A stretch of DNA of 64,000 bases from Pseudohoeflea sp964511625 (GCA_964511625.1 CAZEJG010000004.1:124001-188000); one strand, 5' to 3'. Counted from the stretch's first letter, positions 1 through 11,340 are shown. Numbers and translations: made by a program. Notes: generated from the sequence alone by a model not told the origin.

Positions 1-75
1 CCCGGCGGCCGCCGCTTCCGCAAGCCGCTCCTGTTCCTGGCATTGACCTGGTTTGCGATGCGGGACAGGTTTTAG
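1..75 (+). CDS. C-terminal tail of an upstream gene (partial)
   Basis: An open frame enters from the left edge and stops with TAG at 73-75. It gives 24 residues with a basic stretch (RRFRK) followed by a hydrophobic segment (LLFLALTWFAM), as at the end of a small membrane protein. The frame is too short to identify. It could also be a chance open frame in GC-rich DNA, so the call is tentative. Confidence 0.3.
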   Translation, partial: PGGRRFRKPLLFLALTWFAMRDRF

Positions 76-87
76 GTCCATGACCTA
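73..87. promoter_or_regulatory. 15-bp inverted repeat upstream of zwf
   Basis: TAGGTC and GACCTA flank a 3-bp centre (73-78 and 82-87). The repeat lies about 145 bp before the zwf start in the only space where a zwf-pgl-edd promoter can sit. It could be an operator. No T-run follows, so it is a poor terminator. The regulator is unknown. Confidence 0.25.
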
Positions 88-231
88 GTCACCACTCAAG
101 ACACCGGCACAGCGGGGCGCGCACGTGCTGCATGCGGCATTGTTGATGCGACAAACCGAACCCCCGTGTGGGGTCTGGAATTTTTAAATCGATTAGATTA
201 TGGTCTTCGCAATCGCACACAGGAACTCGCC

Positions 232-1707
232 ATGAGCAGCCAGATCATTCCCGTTGATCCGTTCGACTATATCGTCTTCGGCGGTACGGGCGACCTTGCC
301 GAGCGCAAACTCCTTCCGGCCCTCTACCACCGGCAGGTTGCCGGGCAGTTGACCGACCCGACCCGTATCATCGGCGCGTCACGCTCCGAAATGAGCGACG
401 ACGAGTACCGCGAATTCGCGCGCAAGGCGCTTTCGGAGCATGTGAAGGCGCCGGAACTCGACAACGACCATGTCGAGAAGTTTCTCTCGCGTCTTCATTA
501 CGTCTCCATCGACGCGACCTCTTCGCGCGGCTGGGATACGCTGAAATCGCTTCTGGCCGAGGGCGAGGATCGGGTGCGAGCCTTTTATCTCGCCGTGCGC
601 CCCTCGATCTTCGGCGATATTGCCACTCAGATCCGCGACAACGGTCTCATCACCGACAAGACGCGCATCGTCGTCGAGAAGCCGATCGGCCGCGATCTTA
701 AGACAGCGGAAGAGCTCAACAACACCATCGGCGAGGTCTTTACCGAAGACCAGATTTTCCGTATCGACCATTATCTCGGCAAGGAGACGGTGCAGAACCT
801 GATGGCGCTGCGCTTCGCCAATGCGCTCTACGAGCCGCTCTGGAACTCCGCCCATATCGACCATGTGCAGATCACGGTGGCCGAATCCGTCGGCCTCGAG
901 GGCCGCGCCGACTATTACGATCGCGCCGGCGCGCTGCGCGACATGGTGCAGAACCATATCCTGCAGCTTCTCTGCCTGGTCGCCATGGAAGCGCCGTCGT
1001 CGATGGACGCGGAAAGCGTGCGCGACGAAAAACTCAAGGTGTTGCGCTCGCTCAAGCCGATCACGGCAGCCAATGCCGACACTGTGACCGTGCGTGGCCA
1101 GTACAAGTCGGGTGCTGCCGCCGGCGGTCCCGTGCGCGGATATCTCGAGGAGCTGGAAGGCGGGGTTTCCAACACCGAAACCTTCGTGGCGCTCAAGGCC
1201 GAGATCGCCAACTGGCGCTGGGCCGGCGTGCCCTTCTACCTGCGGACCGGCAAGCGCCTCGCGGCGCGCATGTCGGAGATCGCCATCACCTTCAAGCCGA
1301 TCCCGCATTCGATCTTCGACGAGACCGCCGGCAAGGTGATCGCCAACCAGCTCGTCATCCGGCTGCAGCCCGACGAGGGCGTGAAACAGTGGCTGATGAT
1401 CAAGGACCCGGGTCCCGGCGGAATGCGACTGCGCCACGTTCCGCTCGACATGAGCTTCGCCGGCAGCTTCGAGGAGCGCAATCCGGATGCCTATGAACGG
1501 CTCCTCCTCGACGTCATCCGCTCCAACCAGACGCTGTTCATGCGCCGCGACGAGGTCGAGGCCGCATGGACGTGGGTGGATCCGATCCTCGAAGCCTGGG
1601 AGACGACCGGCCAGAAGGTGCAGGCCTATACAGCGGGCACCTGGGGGCCGAGCCAGGCTATCGCACTGATCGAAAGAGACGGCAGGACCTGGCATGAAAG
1701 CGACTGA
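232..1707 (+). CDS. zwf: glucose-6-phosphate 1-dehydrogenase
   Basis: Oxidises glucose 6-phosphate to 6-phosphogluconolactone with NAD(P)+ and is the entry to the Entner-Doudoroff and pentose phosphate routes; cytoplasmic. The product is 491 residues, the usual length. The nucleotide-binding loop GGTGDLA is at residues 17-23 and the family signature RIDHYLGKE is at 177-185. A GTG at 166 would add 22 residues, but the ATG at 232 has an AGGA 8 bp upstream and gives the N-terminus typical of rhizobial Zwf. The gene overlaps pgl by 14 bp and heads a zwf-pgl-edd operon. Confidence 0.96.
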   Translation: MSSQIIPVDPFDYIVFGGTGDLAERKLLPALYHRQVAGQLTDPTRIIGASRSEMSDDEYREFARKALSEHVKAPELDNDHVEKFLSRLHYVSIDATSSRGWDTLKSLLAEGEDRVRAFYLAVRPSIFGDIATQIRDNGLITDKTRIVVEKPIGRDLKTAEELNNTIGEVFTEDQIFRIDHYLGKETVQNLMALRFANALYEPLWNSAHIDHVQITVAESVGLEGRADYYDRAGALRDMVQNHILQLLCLVAMEAPSSMDAESVRDEKLKVLRSLKPITAANADTVTVRGQYKSGAAAGGPVRGYLEELEGGVSNTETFVALKAEIANWRWAGVPFYLRTGKRLAARMSEIAITFKPIPHSIFDETAGKVIANQLVIRLQPDEGVKQWLMIKDPGPGGMRLRHVPLDMSFAGSFEERNPDAYERLLLDVIRSNQTLFMRRDEVEAAWTWVDPILEAWETTGQKVQAYTAGTWGPSQAIALIERDGRTWHESD

Positions 1708-2416
1708 TCGAAAAACCACTGTGGAGACCAAGAGCTTCGGCGACCGCGAGGCGCTGGCGTCATCGCTGGCCGAGGACGTCGCGGGTCAGCTTTCCGCAGC
1801 CATCGAAAAGAACGGCGAAGCCGCCATCGCCGTCTCGGGCGGCTCCACGCCGAAACTGTTCTTCGACAAGCTGTCCGTTCAGTCGATCGACTGGGCAAAC
1901 GTCACCGTGACCCTCGTCGACGACCGGATGGTGCCGCCCGATCACGAACGTTCGAACGAGAGGCTCGTCTACGAGCATCTCTTGAAGAACGAAGCGATCC
2001 GCGCGAAATTCGTCCCGCTATGGAGCGACATCTCTGATCACGTCGATACGCTCGCGGAACACGCCTCCACGGCGATCAGTCATTTCGAGAGGCCATTCGA
2101 CGTGGTAATCTTGGGAATGGGGACAGACGGTCATACGGCCTCGTTCTTTCCCGAGGGAAACAATCTCGACGCGGCGACAGACCCTGCCGCCAAGGCGGAA
2201 GTTGTTTCGATGATGGCGCCGGGCGCGGGGGAGCCCCGGCTGACCATTACGCTTCCGCGGCTGATTTCCGCCGGGATACTCGTTCTGCATATCGAGGGGG
2301 ATGAGAAGCGGCGCGTGCTGGAAAAGGCATGCGAAGGCGGACCGGAAGCCGAGATGCCGATCCGCGCCGTACTGCGACACGCGCCCAGACCCGTCACCGT
2401 TTATTGGGCGCCCTGA
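1694..2416 (+). CDS. pgl: 6-phosphogluconolactonase
   Basis: Hydrolyses the lactone made by Zwf to 6-phosphogluconate. The 240-residue product is of DevB/Pgl type: it has the sugar-phosphate-binding SGGSTPK segment near residue 47 and the GMGTDGHTASFFP segment near residue 138, whose Asp and His lie in the active site of this family. The start overlaps the end of zwf by 14 bp, which implies translational coupling. edd follows 43 bp downstream, so substrate and product enzymes are made together. Confidence 0.95.
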   Translation: MKATDRKTTVETKSFGDREALASSLAEDVAGQLSAAIEKNGEAAIAVSGGSTPKLFFDKLSVQSIDWANVTVTLVDDRMVPPDHERSNERLVYEHLLKNEAIRAKFVPLWSDISDHVDTLAEHASTAISHFERPFDVVILGMGTDGHTASFFPEGNNLDAATDPAAKAEVVSMMAPGAGEPRLTITLPRLISAGILVLHIEGDEKRRVLEKACEGGPEAEMPIRAVLRHAPRPVTVYWAP

Positions 2417-2459
2417 CGAGGCGGACGCCGCAACAGGCCCGCACAAAAAGAGGTACGCC

Positions 2460-4277
<1,818 letters not shown>

Positions 4278-4289
4278 TCGTCCTTTCGG

Positions 4290-5963
4290 TCAGGAAACCC
4301 GCGCGAAATAGGCGTCATAGGACGGAATGCTGATCGACCCGTCCGGCTTCATGATGCCCGAGAAGCAATGCTGCTCGACCCAGTCGAGCTTGAGGCCTTG
4401 CGGCACCGTGATTTCCTGCGGCTCGGTTGAGAAATTGAAAGCGCAGAAGACTGCTTCGTCATCCGTGCGTCGAATGAAGCTCAGGATCGCGTCATCCACG
4501 TCCACGAATTCGATGTCGCCCTTGCACAGGGCCTCGTGCTGACTGCGGAACTCAAGCATCCGGCGATAATGGTTGAGGATCGAGGCCTGCATGTGGGTCT
4601 GCGATTCCACCGACATGGCGCGATGTTCCGGCGGAACCGGCAGCCAGGGATGGCCTTCGGTGAACCCTGCCGAATGGGCGGTTTCCTCCCAGACCATCGG
4701 CGTGCGGCAGCCGTCCCTGCCCTTGAAGTCGGGCCAGAACTGGATGCCGTAAGGATCGCGCAGATCCTCATAGGCAAGGTCCGCCTCGGTCAGACCGAGT
4801 TCCTCTCCCTGATAGAGACAGACAGACCCGCGCAGCGAGAGAAGGACGCCGGCGAGAAGCTTGAGATAATGGTCGCGGTCAGCAACGTTGGCCGCCCAGC
4901 GGCTGGCATGGCGGACGACGTCATGGTTCGAAAACGCCCAGCAGACCCAGCCGTCCGGCGCGGCATTGAAGAAGTCGCCGACAACCTGCCGCACCCGTCG
5001 CGGGCTCAGCGGCTCGTTGGCAAGGAATTCGAAGGCGTAGCACATCTGCATCTTGTCGTTGCCAGACGTGTAGTCGGCAACGATCGACAGCCCGCGCTGC
5101 GCATCCCCCACCTCGCCGACCGAGGCAATGGCCGGGTACTCGTCCATGAGCGCCCGGAAGCGCCTGAGGAAGTCGAGGTTCTCCGGCCGGTTCTTGTCGT
5201 AGAGGTGGTTCTGGTAGTTGTAGGGATTGACCGCCGGCGCGATGGAATCGTTGCGCTCATCGGGCGGCAGGGCCGGATTGTCGCGCAGTTCCGCGTCGCA
5301 GAAATAGAAGTTGATGGTGTCGAGGCGAAAGCCGTCGACGCCGCGATCGAGCCAGAAGCGCGCCACATCGAGCACGGCGTCCTGGACATCCGGATTGTGG
5401 AAGTTCAGGTCGGGCTGCGAGGTCAGGAAGTTGTGCTGGAAATACTGGAGCCGCGTCGGATCCCAAGCCCAGGCGGTGCCGCCGAAGATCGACAGCCAGT
5501 TGTTGGGTGGCGAGCCGTCCGGTTTCGGGTCGGCCCAGACGTACCAGTCGGCCTTGGGATTGTAGCGGCTGCTCCGGCTTTCGACGAACCAGGGATGAAC
5601 GTCGGAGGTGTGAGAGATGACGAGATCGATCATCACCTTGATGCCGAGATCATGCGCCTGCTTGATCAAGTAGTCGAAGTCGCTGAGCGTGCCGAACATC
5701 GGATCGACATTGTTGTAGTCCGAGATGTCGTAACCGAAATCCTTCATCGGCGAGGTGAAGAACGGCGAGATCCACACGGCATCGACACCCAGCGACTTGA
5801 TGTAGGGCAGCCGCTGGGCGATCCCGTAGAGATCGCCGATACCGTCGCCGCTCGTATCCTGGTAGGAGCGCGGATAGATCTGGTAGATAACCGCGCCGCG
5901 CCACCAATCCGTGTCGAGCGCCGGTGTCTCCGTCGCCATCTCATGCGGGTGAGCCGAATTCAT
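4290..5963 (-). CDS. aglA: alpha-glucosidase, GH13 family
   Basis: Predicted cytoplasmic enzyme that hydrolyses alpha-glucosides such as sucrose, trehalose or maltose to free glucose, which would feed the neighbouring Entner-Doudoroff genes. The 557-residue product carries the GH13 catalytic set: nucleophile D215 in GFRLD, acid/base E284 in VGEVGD and D348 in FSNHDV. GGAGAG precedes the ATG by 4 bp. In Sinorhizobium, aglA belongs to the aglEFGAK transporter operon beside zwf; here the gene stands alone and faces edd, with no ABC transporter in view. The symbol rests on similarity and context; substrate preference cannot be read from sequence. Confidence 0.85.
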   Translation of the reverse strand: MNSAHPHEMATETPALDTDWWRGAVIYQIYPRSYQDTSGDGIGDLYGIAQRLPYIKSLGVDAVWISPFFTSPMKDFGYDISDYNNVDPMFGTLSDFDYLIKQAHDLGIKVMIDLVISHTSDVHPWFVESRSSRYNPKADWYVWADPKPDGSPPNNWLSIFGGTAWAWDPTRLQYFQHNFLTSQPDLNFHNPDVQDAVLDVARFWLDRGVDGFRLDTINFYFCDAELRDNPALPPDERNDSIAPAVNPYNYQNHLYDKNRPENLDFLRRFRALMDEYPAIASVGEVGDAQRGLSIVADYTSGNDKMQMCYAFEFLANEPLSPRRVRQVVGDFFNAAPDGWVCWAFSNHDVVRHASRWAANVADRDHYLKLLAGVLLSLRGSVCLYQGEELGLTEADLAYEDLRDPYGIQFWPDFKGRDGCRTPMVWEETAHSAGFTEGHPWLPVPPEHRAMSVESQTHMQASILNHYRRMLEFRSQHEALCKGDIEFVDVDDAILSFIRRTDDEAVFCAFNFSTEPQEITVPQGLKLDWVEQHCFSGIMKPDGSISIPSYDAYFARVS

Positions 5964-6136
5964 TCTCGCTCTCCTGTTTCATTCAATGATTGGACCGAAG
6001 CCGGCGGGCTTCGGCGAGCGGGAGGTCAGGTCGGCCGCGACTTCCATTTTCCCTGTTCGAACGGGAGCCTAGCCGTTGAGTCCCCAAGGAACAAGGCGGC
6101 GATACGCGACCGGCAAGGCCGCCTCCAAGGGGAAAC

Positions 6137-7036
6137 TCAGAATGTTGGTTCGGGTTGCCCGGCGGCACGATATGCCGCAATCACCGTATTGGCCATCAGC
6201 ATGGCGATGGTCATCGGTCCGACCCCGCCGGGCACCGGCGTGATGGTTCCGGCGACCTCGGCACATTCGCCGAAGGCGACGTCACCCACGAGCCGGCTCT
6301 TGCCTTCGCCGCGTTCGGGCGCCGGGATGCGGTTGATGCCGACGTCGATGACGGTCGCGCCGGGCTTGACCCAATCCCGCTTCACCATTTCCGGACGGCC
6401 GACGGCCGCGACGAGGATGTCGGCGCGGCGGCAGACCTCGGCGAGGTTCTTCGTGCGCGAATGGCACATCGTGACGGTTGCGTTGGCGGCCAGAAGCAAT
6501 GCGCCCATCGGCTTGCCGAACAGGTTCGAGCGACCGATGACCACCGCATCGAGGCCGGAGAGATCGGCACCATGGGTGCGGCGGACGAACAGCATCGCGC
6601 CGGCCGGGGTACAGGAGATCAAACCGGTCTTCAGGTCGCCGGTCATCAGCTTGCCGGCATTGACGACATGAAGACCGTCGACATCCTTTTCCGGCCTGAT
6701 CGACTGGGTGACGGCATCGGCGTCGAGATGATCGGGCAAGGGAAGCTGCACGAGAATGCCGTGAACGGCCGGGTCCTCATTGAGTTCGGAAACGAGCGCC
6801 AGCAGATCGGACTGGCTGGTCTCGGCGGGCAACGTGTGCTGGACGGAATTGAAACCGCATTCCTTGGCCATGCGGCTCTTCGAGGCAACATAGACGTGGG
6901 AGGCGGGATCCTCACCGACGATGATAACCGCCAGCCCCGGCTTCACCCCGAACGACGATTCGAGTTCGCCGGCGGCATCCCTGACCTTGTCGACCACCGA
7001 GGCCGCGACTGCCTTTCCGTCTATTACGTCCGCCAT
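6137..7036 (-). CDS. folD: methylenetetrahydrofolate dehydrogenase / cyclohydrolase
   Basis: Bifunctional one-carbon enzyme that interconverts 5,10-methylene-THF and 10-formyl-THF in the cytoplasm with NADP+. The 299-residue product has the YVASK motif with Y49 and K53, matching the catalytic Tyr/Lys pair of FolD, the folate-site segment VQLPLPDHL near residue 95 and the Rossmann segment VIGRSNLFGKP near 164. An in-frame ATG 69 bp upstream is less likely: the chosen ATG follows GGAG and gives the normal N-terminus (MADVIDGK). Confidence 0.95.
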   Translation of the reverse strand: MADVIDGKAVAASVVDKVRDAAGELESSFGVKPGLAVIIVGEDPASHVYVASKSRMAKECGFNSVQHTLPAETSQSDLLALVSELNEDPAVHGILVQLPLPDHLDADAVTQSIRPEKDVDGLHVVNAGKLMTGDLKTGLISCTPAGAMLFVRRTHGADLSGLDAVVIGRSNLFGKPMGALLLAANATVTMCHSRTKNLAEVCRRADILVAAVGRPEMVKRDWVKPGATVIDVGINRIPAPERGEGKSRLVGDVAFGECAEVAGTITPVPGGVGPMTIAMLMANTVIAAYRAAGQPEPTF

Positions 7037-7156
7037 ATGGCCGCTCCATTTCCCGCGCGTCGGAATTTGGCCGGAGCGAGCCGATCCGGGTGGGTCCCGC
7101 TGCAACTCCGGTCGATCATTTTCCGCCCTTCTGGGAGATAAATCGGGAAAGGTAAA

Positions 7157-7182
7157 GGCCGCGAGGTCAAATCACCGCGGCC
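7157..7182 (-). terminator. stem-loop terminator after the polysaccharide co-polymerase gene
   Basis: GGCCGCG (7157-7163) pairs with CGCGGCC (7176-7182), with room for extra inner pairs. On the minus strand the stem is followed by TTTACCTTT. It lies just after the stop codon at 7190 and before folD. The T-tract is interrupted, so efficiency is uncertain. Confidence 0.55.
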
Positions 7183-7189
7183 GGGACCA

Positions 7190-9793
7190 TCAGGCGCGGC
7201 GGCGACGACCGGTCCTGTCGATGCGCTGACGCAGTTCCTGCATTTCCGCACGGATGCGATCAATCTCGGCGGCGGAGCGATCCTCCATCGGCGGCTTGCG
7301 ATCGACCGACGGCTGAGCTTGTGCGGCCTGCGGAGAAGCCATGGGCGGCACTGGATAGGGCGCTCCGGGATACCCGGCGGCGGGATACTGCGGATATCCG
7401 GGATTGGCCCAGGGCCAGGCTGCACCATGAAAGGCCTGTGGTGCAGGTGGATACGCCTGATAAGGCGCATAGGGTGACGGCACCGGCTGCTGATGGTGGA
7501 GATCGCTCGCGGCCCACGGAGCGGGTGCGGCCTGAGGCTGCGGCCAGTAGGGTGGCGGCGACGGCCATGCGGCGGCCGGCTGCTGCGGCCAGAGATCCGG
7601 ATGGGACGCCGAAGCGGGTTGCTCGGGTGATCGCGCCGTAGCCAGATCAGGTTCTGGCTGCGCGGCTGTCACGGAAGCCGGAGCCGGCTTGTTGCGGGGC
7701 TGCGGAGCCTGCGCGGCAGACGGCTCGAATGCCGGCTCCTCGACCTCCGGAGTTGCCGACAAAGGCTCGATCGGGCGATGATCCGGGGCGGTATCCGCAC
7801 GCTCGGCGACGGCCGGACGGGGGGAATGGTCCTGCGGTGATTTCATGCTGCGAAGGGCGACCGGTTCCGGCGCGGGGCCGGACGCGAGGGGCCGGCGACG
7901 CGTGTCGTTGCCTTCGGGTCCGCCATCGGGCAGAAAACCCCGGACGATCTGGAAAAATCCGAAACCGAGCGCGATCGCAATGCCCGCCAGCGCACCGAGG
8001 ACCGCGCCGGCAATGACCACGATCTTGCGAGACGGTCCATAGGGCTGGAGCGGAGGCTCGGCGGAAGAGATCACGCGCACATTCTGCGTATTCAGGTTGC
8101 CGCGCTCGCTGGTTTCGCGCGACCGCTTGAGGAAGCTTTCATAGATCTGGCGGGTGGCCGCGGCCTTGCGCTCGAGTTCGCGAAGCGTGACCAGTTCCTC
8201 GGAATTGTCGAGAGACTTGGACTTGGCGACCGCCAGCTGGCTGGCAAGTTCCTGCTCGGTCTCGATCGCGCGCTGCAATTCCGCCTGCGACGAGGCGACG
8301 ATGCGGCGCAGTTCGGCGCGAATCTGACCGCGAATGGATTCGAGCGACGAGTTCGCAGCCATGAACTGCGGATGCCGCGGGCCGAAACGTGACGCGAGAG
8401 AATCGGTGTTGGCCTTCGTCTGCGCGAACTGCTTGCGCAACTCGATGAGGTTGGCCGAGAGGAATTCTTCGGGAAACGCGCCATCGATGATGTCGCTGAC
8501 ATCAGCCTTGGCGAGGTTCTCCGCCTTGACCCGGACGGCCACTTTCTGCGCCCGCGCATTGGCGAGCTGCTGGTTGAGCGCCACGACCTGCTTGTCGTCG
8601 ATGAGCTCGCCGCCGACGCCGACGAGATCGTTCTCGGCACGGAAATTTTCAACCGCCCGTTCCGAGGCGTTGAGATCGGAACGAAGGGCTTCCAGCCGCG
8701 TGTCGATCGCCTCAGAGGTTCGCTCCATCAGACCGGACTGCGCCGCGTCTTCGGAAGCGAGATAGGTGTCGACGACGGTATTGGCGATGAGCGCGGACTT
8801 GTCCGGATCGCGGCTGATGATCCCCACATTGATGACGAAGGTCTTCGGATCGCGAGAAACCTGCAGCGCCTCGCGCAGGTTTTCGACGGCCTTGATCTCG
8901 GTCACCTTGTTGACTTCGGTTCCGGAGAAGAGCTGACGGAGCAGCGCGATGCCGCCGAGAATGCCACCGGCGTTCGCCGACCCGTTGAATTCCGGATCGC
9001 GGGTCAGGTTGAGCTTGTCGACAACTTTCGTCAGGACGTTGTTCGACGACAGGATCTCCACCTGACTGTCGGTCATGGCAATCATCGCCTCTGTCGACAG
9101 CAACTGGTTGCGGAGATCGTCGTCGGTCAGCCTGATTTCGCGCGGATCGACGAAGATGCGGTTCTCGGCGTAGTAGCGATGCGGCGTGCTCAACGCGAAA
9201 AGTACACCGCCGACGGCGCCGAGCACGGTCAAAGCAATGATCAGGCGACGGAAGCGCCAAACGGCGGCAATGAGAACGCCTACGTCCACGAGAGGGCGGT
9301 CGTCGTCGCTATCTCGAAAAGAAGAGCGGACATCTTGGTCCTCGCGCCAATGGCGAGTCGCGACCTCGTCGTCCTGGTGCGCGGATGCGTATCGCGACGA
9401 AACAGGTGCCGGCTCCTCCTCGAAACGTCGCACGGGCTGCGGGCTCGGGTCATCCGGCTTGTCGGTCGGTTCCGTGAGAAGGCTAGCGATATGCCGTCCG
9501 AACGATTTTTTCGCGGGACGAGCCGATGTCTCCGGCCTTTTGTCCGCTATTTCGGGACGATAGGATTCCTGTGGCGGCTTGCGGCCTTCCACGTCCAGAC
9601 GGTTGTTTCGACGGGTCGAAAGCCGCGGCGTGCCAGACTCGCTTCCCGGGAAGGAAGGCTCCTCGCGCTTCGTCTCGGTGCCCCGTATGCGGCCCGCGGC
9701 CGAGATGCGGGCACCGTTGGACTCACGGGATGCCAGATCGAGCAGTGAGCCCCGCCCGCTCCGGGCTTGCCTGTCCTGATCGAAATCTGCCAT
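7190..9793 (-). CDS. Wzz/GumC-like polysaccharide co-polymerase with Pro-rich tail
   Basis: Inner-membrane protein of the chain-length-determinant (PCP) class that assists polymerisation and export of a Wzx/Wzy-type polysaccharide. Of the 867 residues, about 1-170 are a charged disordered N-terminus; TM1 is at about 183-203, followed by the Wzz domain and periplasmic coiled coil (about 350-560), the PxxPxxPSRK segment before TM2 (about 592-618), and then a 250-residue cytoplasmic tail very rich in Pro, Ala, Gln and Tyr ending in a short charged helix. No Walker motifs or Tyr-kinase domain are seen, so this is the kinase-less type. It diverges from a flippase gene across 204 bp. Confidence 0.85.
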   Translation of the reverse strand: MADFDQDRQARSGRGSLLDLASRESNGARISAAGRIRGTETKREEPSFPGSESGTPRLSTRRNNRLDVEGRKPPQESYRPEIADKRPETSARPAKKSFGRHIASLLTEPTDKPDDPSPQPVRRFEEEPAPVSSRYASAHQDDEVATRHWREDQDVRSSFRDSDDDRPLVDVGVLIAAVWRFRRLIIALTVLGAVGGVLFALSTPHRYYAENRIFVDPREIRLTDDDLRNQLLSTEAMIAMTDSQVEILSSNNVLTKVVDKLNLTRDPEFNGSANAGGILGGIALLRQLFSGTEVNKVTEIKAVENLREALQVSRDPKTFVINVGIISRDPDKSALIANTVVDTYLASEDAAQSGLMERTSEAIDTRLEALRSDLNASERAVENFRAENDLVGVGGELIDDKQVVALNQQLANARAQKVAVRVKAENLAKADVSDIIDGAFPEEFLSANLIELRKQFAQTKANTDSLASRFGPRHPQFMAANSSLESIRGQIRAELRRIVASSQAELQRAIETEQELASQLAVAKSKSLDNSEELVTLRELERKAAATRQIYESFLKRSRETSERGNLNTQNVRVISSAEPPLQPYGPSRKIVVIAGAVLGALAGIAIALGFGFFQIVRGFLPDGGPEGNDTRRRPLASGPAPEPVALRSMKSPQDHSPRPAVAERADTAPDHRPIEPLSATPEVEEPAFEPSAAQAPQPRNKPAPASVTAAQPEPDLATARSPEQPASASHPDLWPQQPAAAWPSPPPYWPQPQAAPAPWAASDLHHQQPVPSPYAPYQAYPPAPQAFHGAAWPWANPGYPQYPAAGYPGAPYPVPPMASPQAAQAQPSVDRKPPMEDRSAAEIDRIRAEMQELRQRIDRTGRRRRA

Positions 9794-9997
9794 TTCCCGC
9801 TGCCCAGCCTTCCCGTGGAATACGTCATTGGTTAACGCAACCTATCCATCCATGGGTAACAAAAGGTTAATTCCGGCCGCTCGCCTGCGAATAATGCAGG
9901 AAAAACAGGCGTGCACGCCGGACCGGAAAAGTCTTCAATCTTCTTGTCTCCGTCACTCCCCGAGCACCGCGGAACCGCGAATTAACATCTCTCGTGT
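9794..9997. promoter_or_regulatory. divergent promoter region with CtrA-like box
   Basis: This 204-bp space must drive the co-polymerase gene leftward and the flippase gene rightward. At 9856-9871 it holds GTAA-CAAAAGG-TTAAT, one mismatch from the CtrA consensus TTAA-N7-TTAA and with the same 7-bp spacer as the perfect box upstream of rem. A further TTAAC half-site lies at about 9832. Binding is inferred only. Confidence 0.4.
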
Positions 9998-11338
9998 ATG
10001 CCTTGCGCCATGACGACGGGGATCGACCAGCAGCGGCCGGCTTCGACATTCCGCGCGACCGGATGGGTTGCGCGGGCGCGGGCGTTCGCCGTCGAAAATC
10101 GCCAATCGATCAGCGCCTATCTCTCGATGATCGGCGGCTCGGGAGGGCGATTGCTGATCTCGATGGCCTACTTCGTGGCCGTCGCAAACACGCTGTCGAT
10201 CGCCGATTTCGGCCTGTTTGCCACGGCTTCGGCCTGCGGGGTGATGCTCTCGCGGCTTCTGGCGTTCGGTTTCGTCTCCCCGCTCTACCGTATCGCCACC
10301 GTCAAGCGTCGCCTTCTCGGCACCTACACCGCCGGGTTTCTCGGCGGGCTCGTCCTCTCGCTACCGCTTGTGGCGCTCACGGGACTGGCGACATTCAGTC
10401 TCGTTTTTCACGGCGAAATCACGCTAGGTGTGTTCGCGCGCATCCTGATCGCCGAGATCCTGTGCTGGCGGATCATGGAGATTGTCGTCATCGTCTCCTA
10501 CGGGGTGAACCGGTTCGGCGCGGGCTCGCTGCTGGTGGTCATCGCCACCGCCCTGAAGGCGATAGCCGCGCTTGCTTTCGCCTATGGCGGAACCGATACG
10601 CTGGCAGCCTGGAGCTGGTACTATCTTGCGGCGAACACGACGGCCGCTCTTGTCGCCGTCGTCTTCTACTATCCGAGGGTCCGGCTTCGCTGGGCCCCGG
10701 CGCTCTACCTCCGGCGCTGGATCGACGCGGTTTCGGTCGCCGGGGCCGAAACCCTGTTCTATGTGCAGTCGGAACTCGACAAGGTCCTCGTCCTGTCGTT
10801 CGGTGGCGCCGAGGTGGCCGGCATCTATGCCATCATCATGCGTCTGGTCGACCTCACGGCCCTACCCGTCCGCTCCTTCCTGACCATCCTCACCCAGCGG
10901 CTGATGCGGGCACCGAAGTTTCTCGACAGGCTGAAGGTCCGGATCGGGCTGGAACTGCTTGTGGCGGGCGTCTCGACCGCCGGCCTGCTGGCGCTGGTTG
11001 CCGTTCTCGCCGTCTTCCCCAACGCGCTCGGCAAGAACGTGGCCGAAGCAACCCCGATCCTCGCGCTCGTTCTCGCCGTTCCCGCCCTGCGCAATCTTCT
11101 CGAGTATCACTCGGAACTGCTCTACGCGACCGGCCGGACCGTGGTCCGGACGCTGATCCTGGCGCTCCTCGGAGCGTCCAAGGCGGGGCTACTGGCTCTG
11201 CTGCTCGTTCAGGGGCTGGAGACCCGGAGCTGGGTCGAACTGATCAACCTCGTCTTCGTCGCACTCTATCTCATCTCCGCGCTGATGACCTATCGCGCCC
11301 TGGCCTCCAGGCGAAGCGAAAGCCGGCGGGTCATCTGA
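9998..11338 (+). CDS. Wzx-type polysaccharide flippase
   Basis: Predicted polytopic inner-membrane protein that flips lipid-linked oligosaccharide repeat units to the periplasm. The 446-residue product has about twelve hydrophobic segments, starting with SMIGGSGGRLLISMAYFV and the IADFGLFATA segment typical of MATE-like Wzx/RfbX proteins (a [D/E]xG[L/I]F-type motif in the first helices). The start is uncertain: neither ATG 9998 nor ATG 10010 has a good ribosome site. It ends 2 bp before the stop of the convergent DUF6492 gene. The neighbouring co-polymerase and transferases fit a Wzx/Wzy pathway. Confidence 0.85.
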   Translation: MPCAMTTGIDQQRPASTFRATGWVARARAFAVENRQSISAYLSMIGGSGGRLLISMAYFVAVANTLSIADFGLFATASACGVMLSRLLAFGFVSPLYRIATVKRRLLGTYTAGFLGGLVLSLPLVALTGLATFSLVFHGEITLGVFARILIAEILCWRIMEIVVIVSYGVNRFGAGSLLVVIATALKAIAALAFAYGGTDTLAAWSWYYLAANTTAALVAVVFYYPRVRLRWAPALYLRRWIDAVSVAGAETLFYVQSELDKVLVLSFGGAEVAGIYAIIMRLVDLTALPVRSFLTILTQRLMRAPKFLDRLKVRIGLELLVAGVSTAGLLALVAVLAVFPNALGKNVAEATPILALVLAVPALRNLLEYHSELLYATGRTVVRTLILALLGASKAGLLALLLVQGLETRSWVELINLVFVALYLISALMTYRALASRRSESRRVI

Positions 11339-11340
11339 GA

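Noticed and set aside
4536..6671. 711-codon open frame on the plus strand
   Set aside because: It is antisense to the alpha-glucosidase and folD genes, both of which have clear active-site motifs. The translation is Arg/Ala/Val-biased without any domain, as expected for GC-rich antisense frames.
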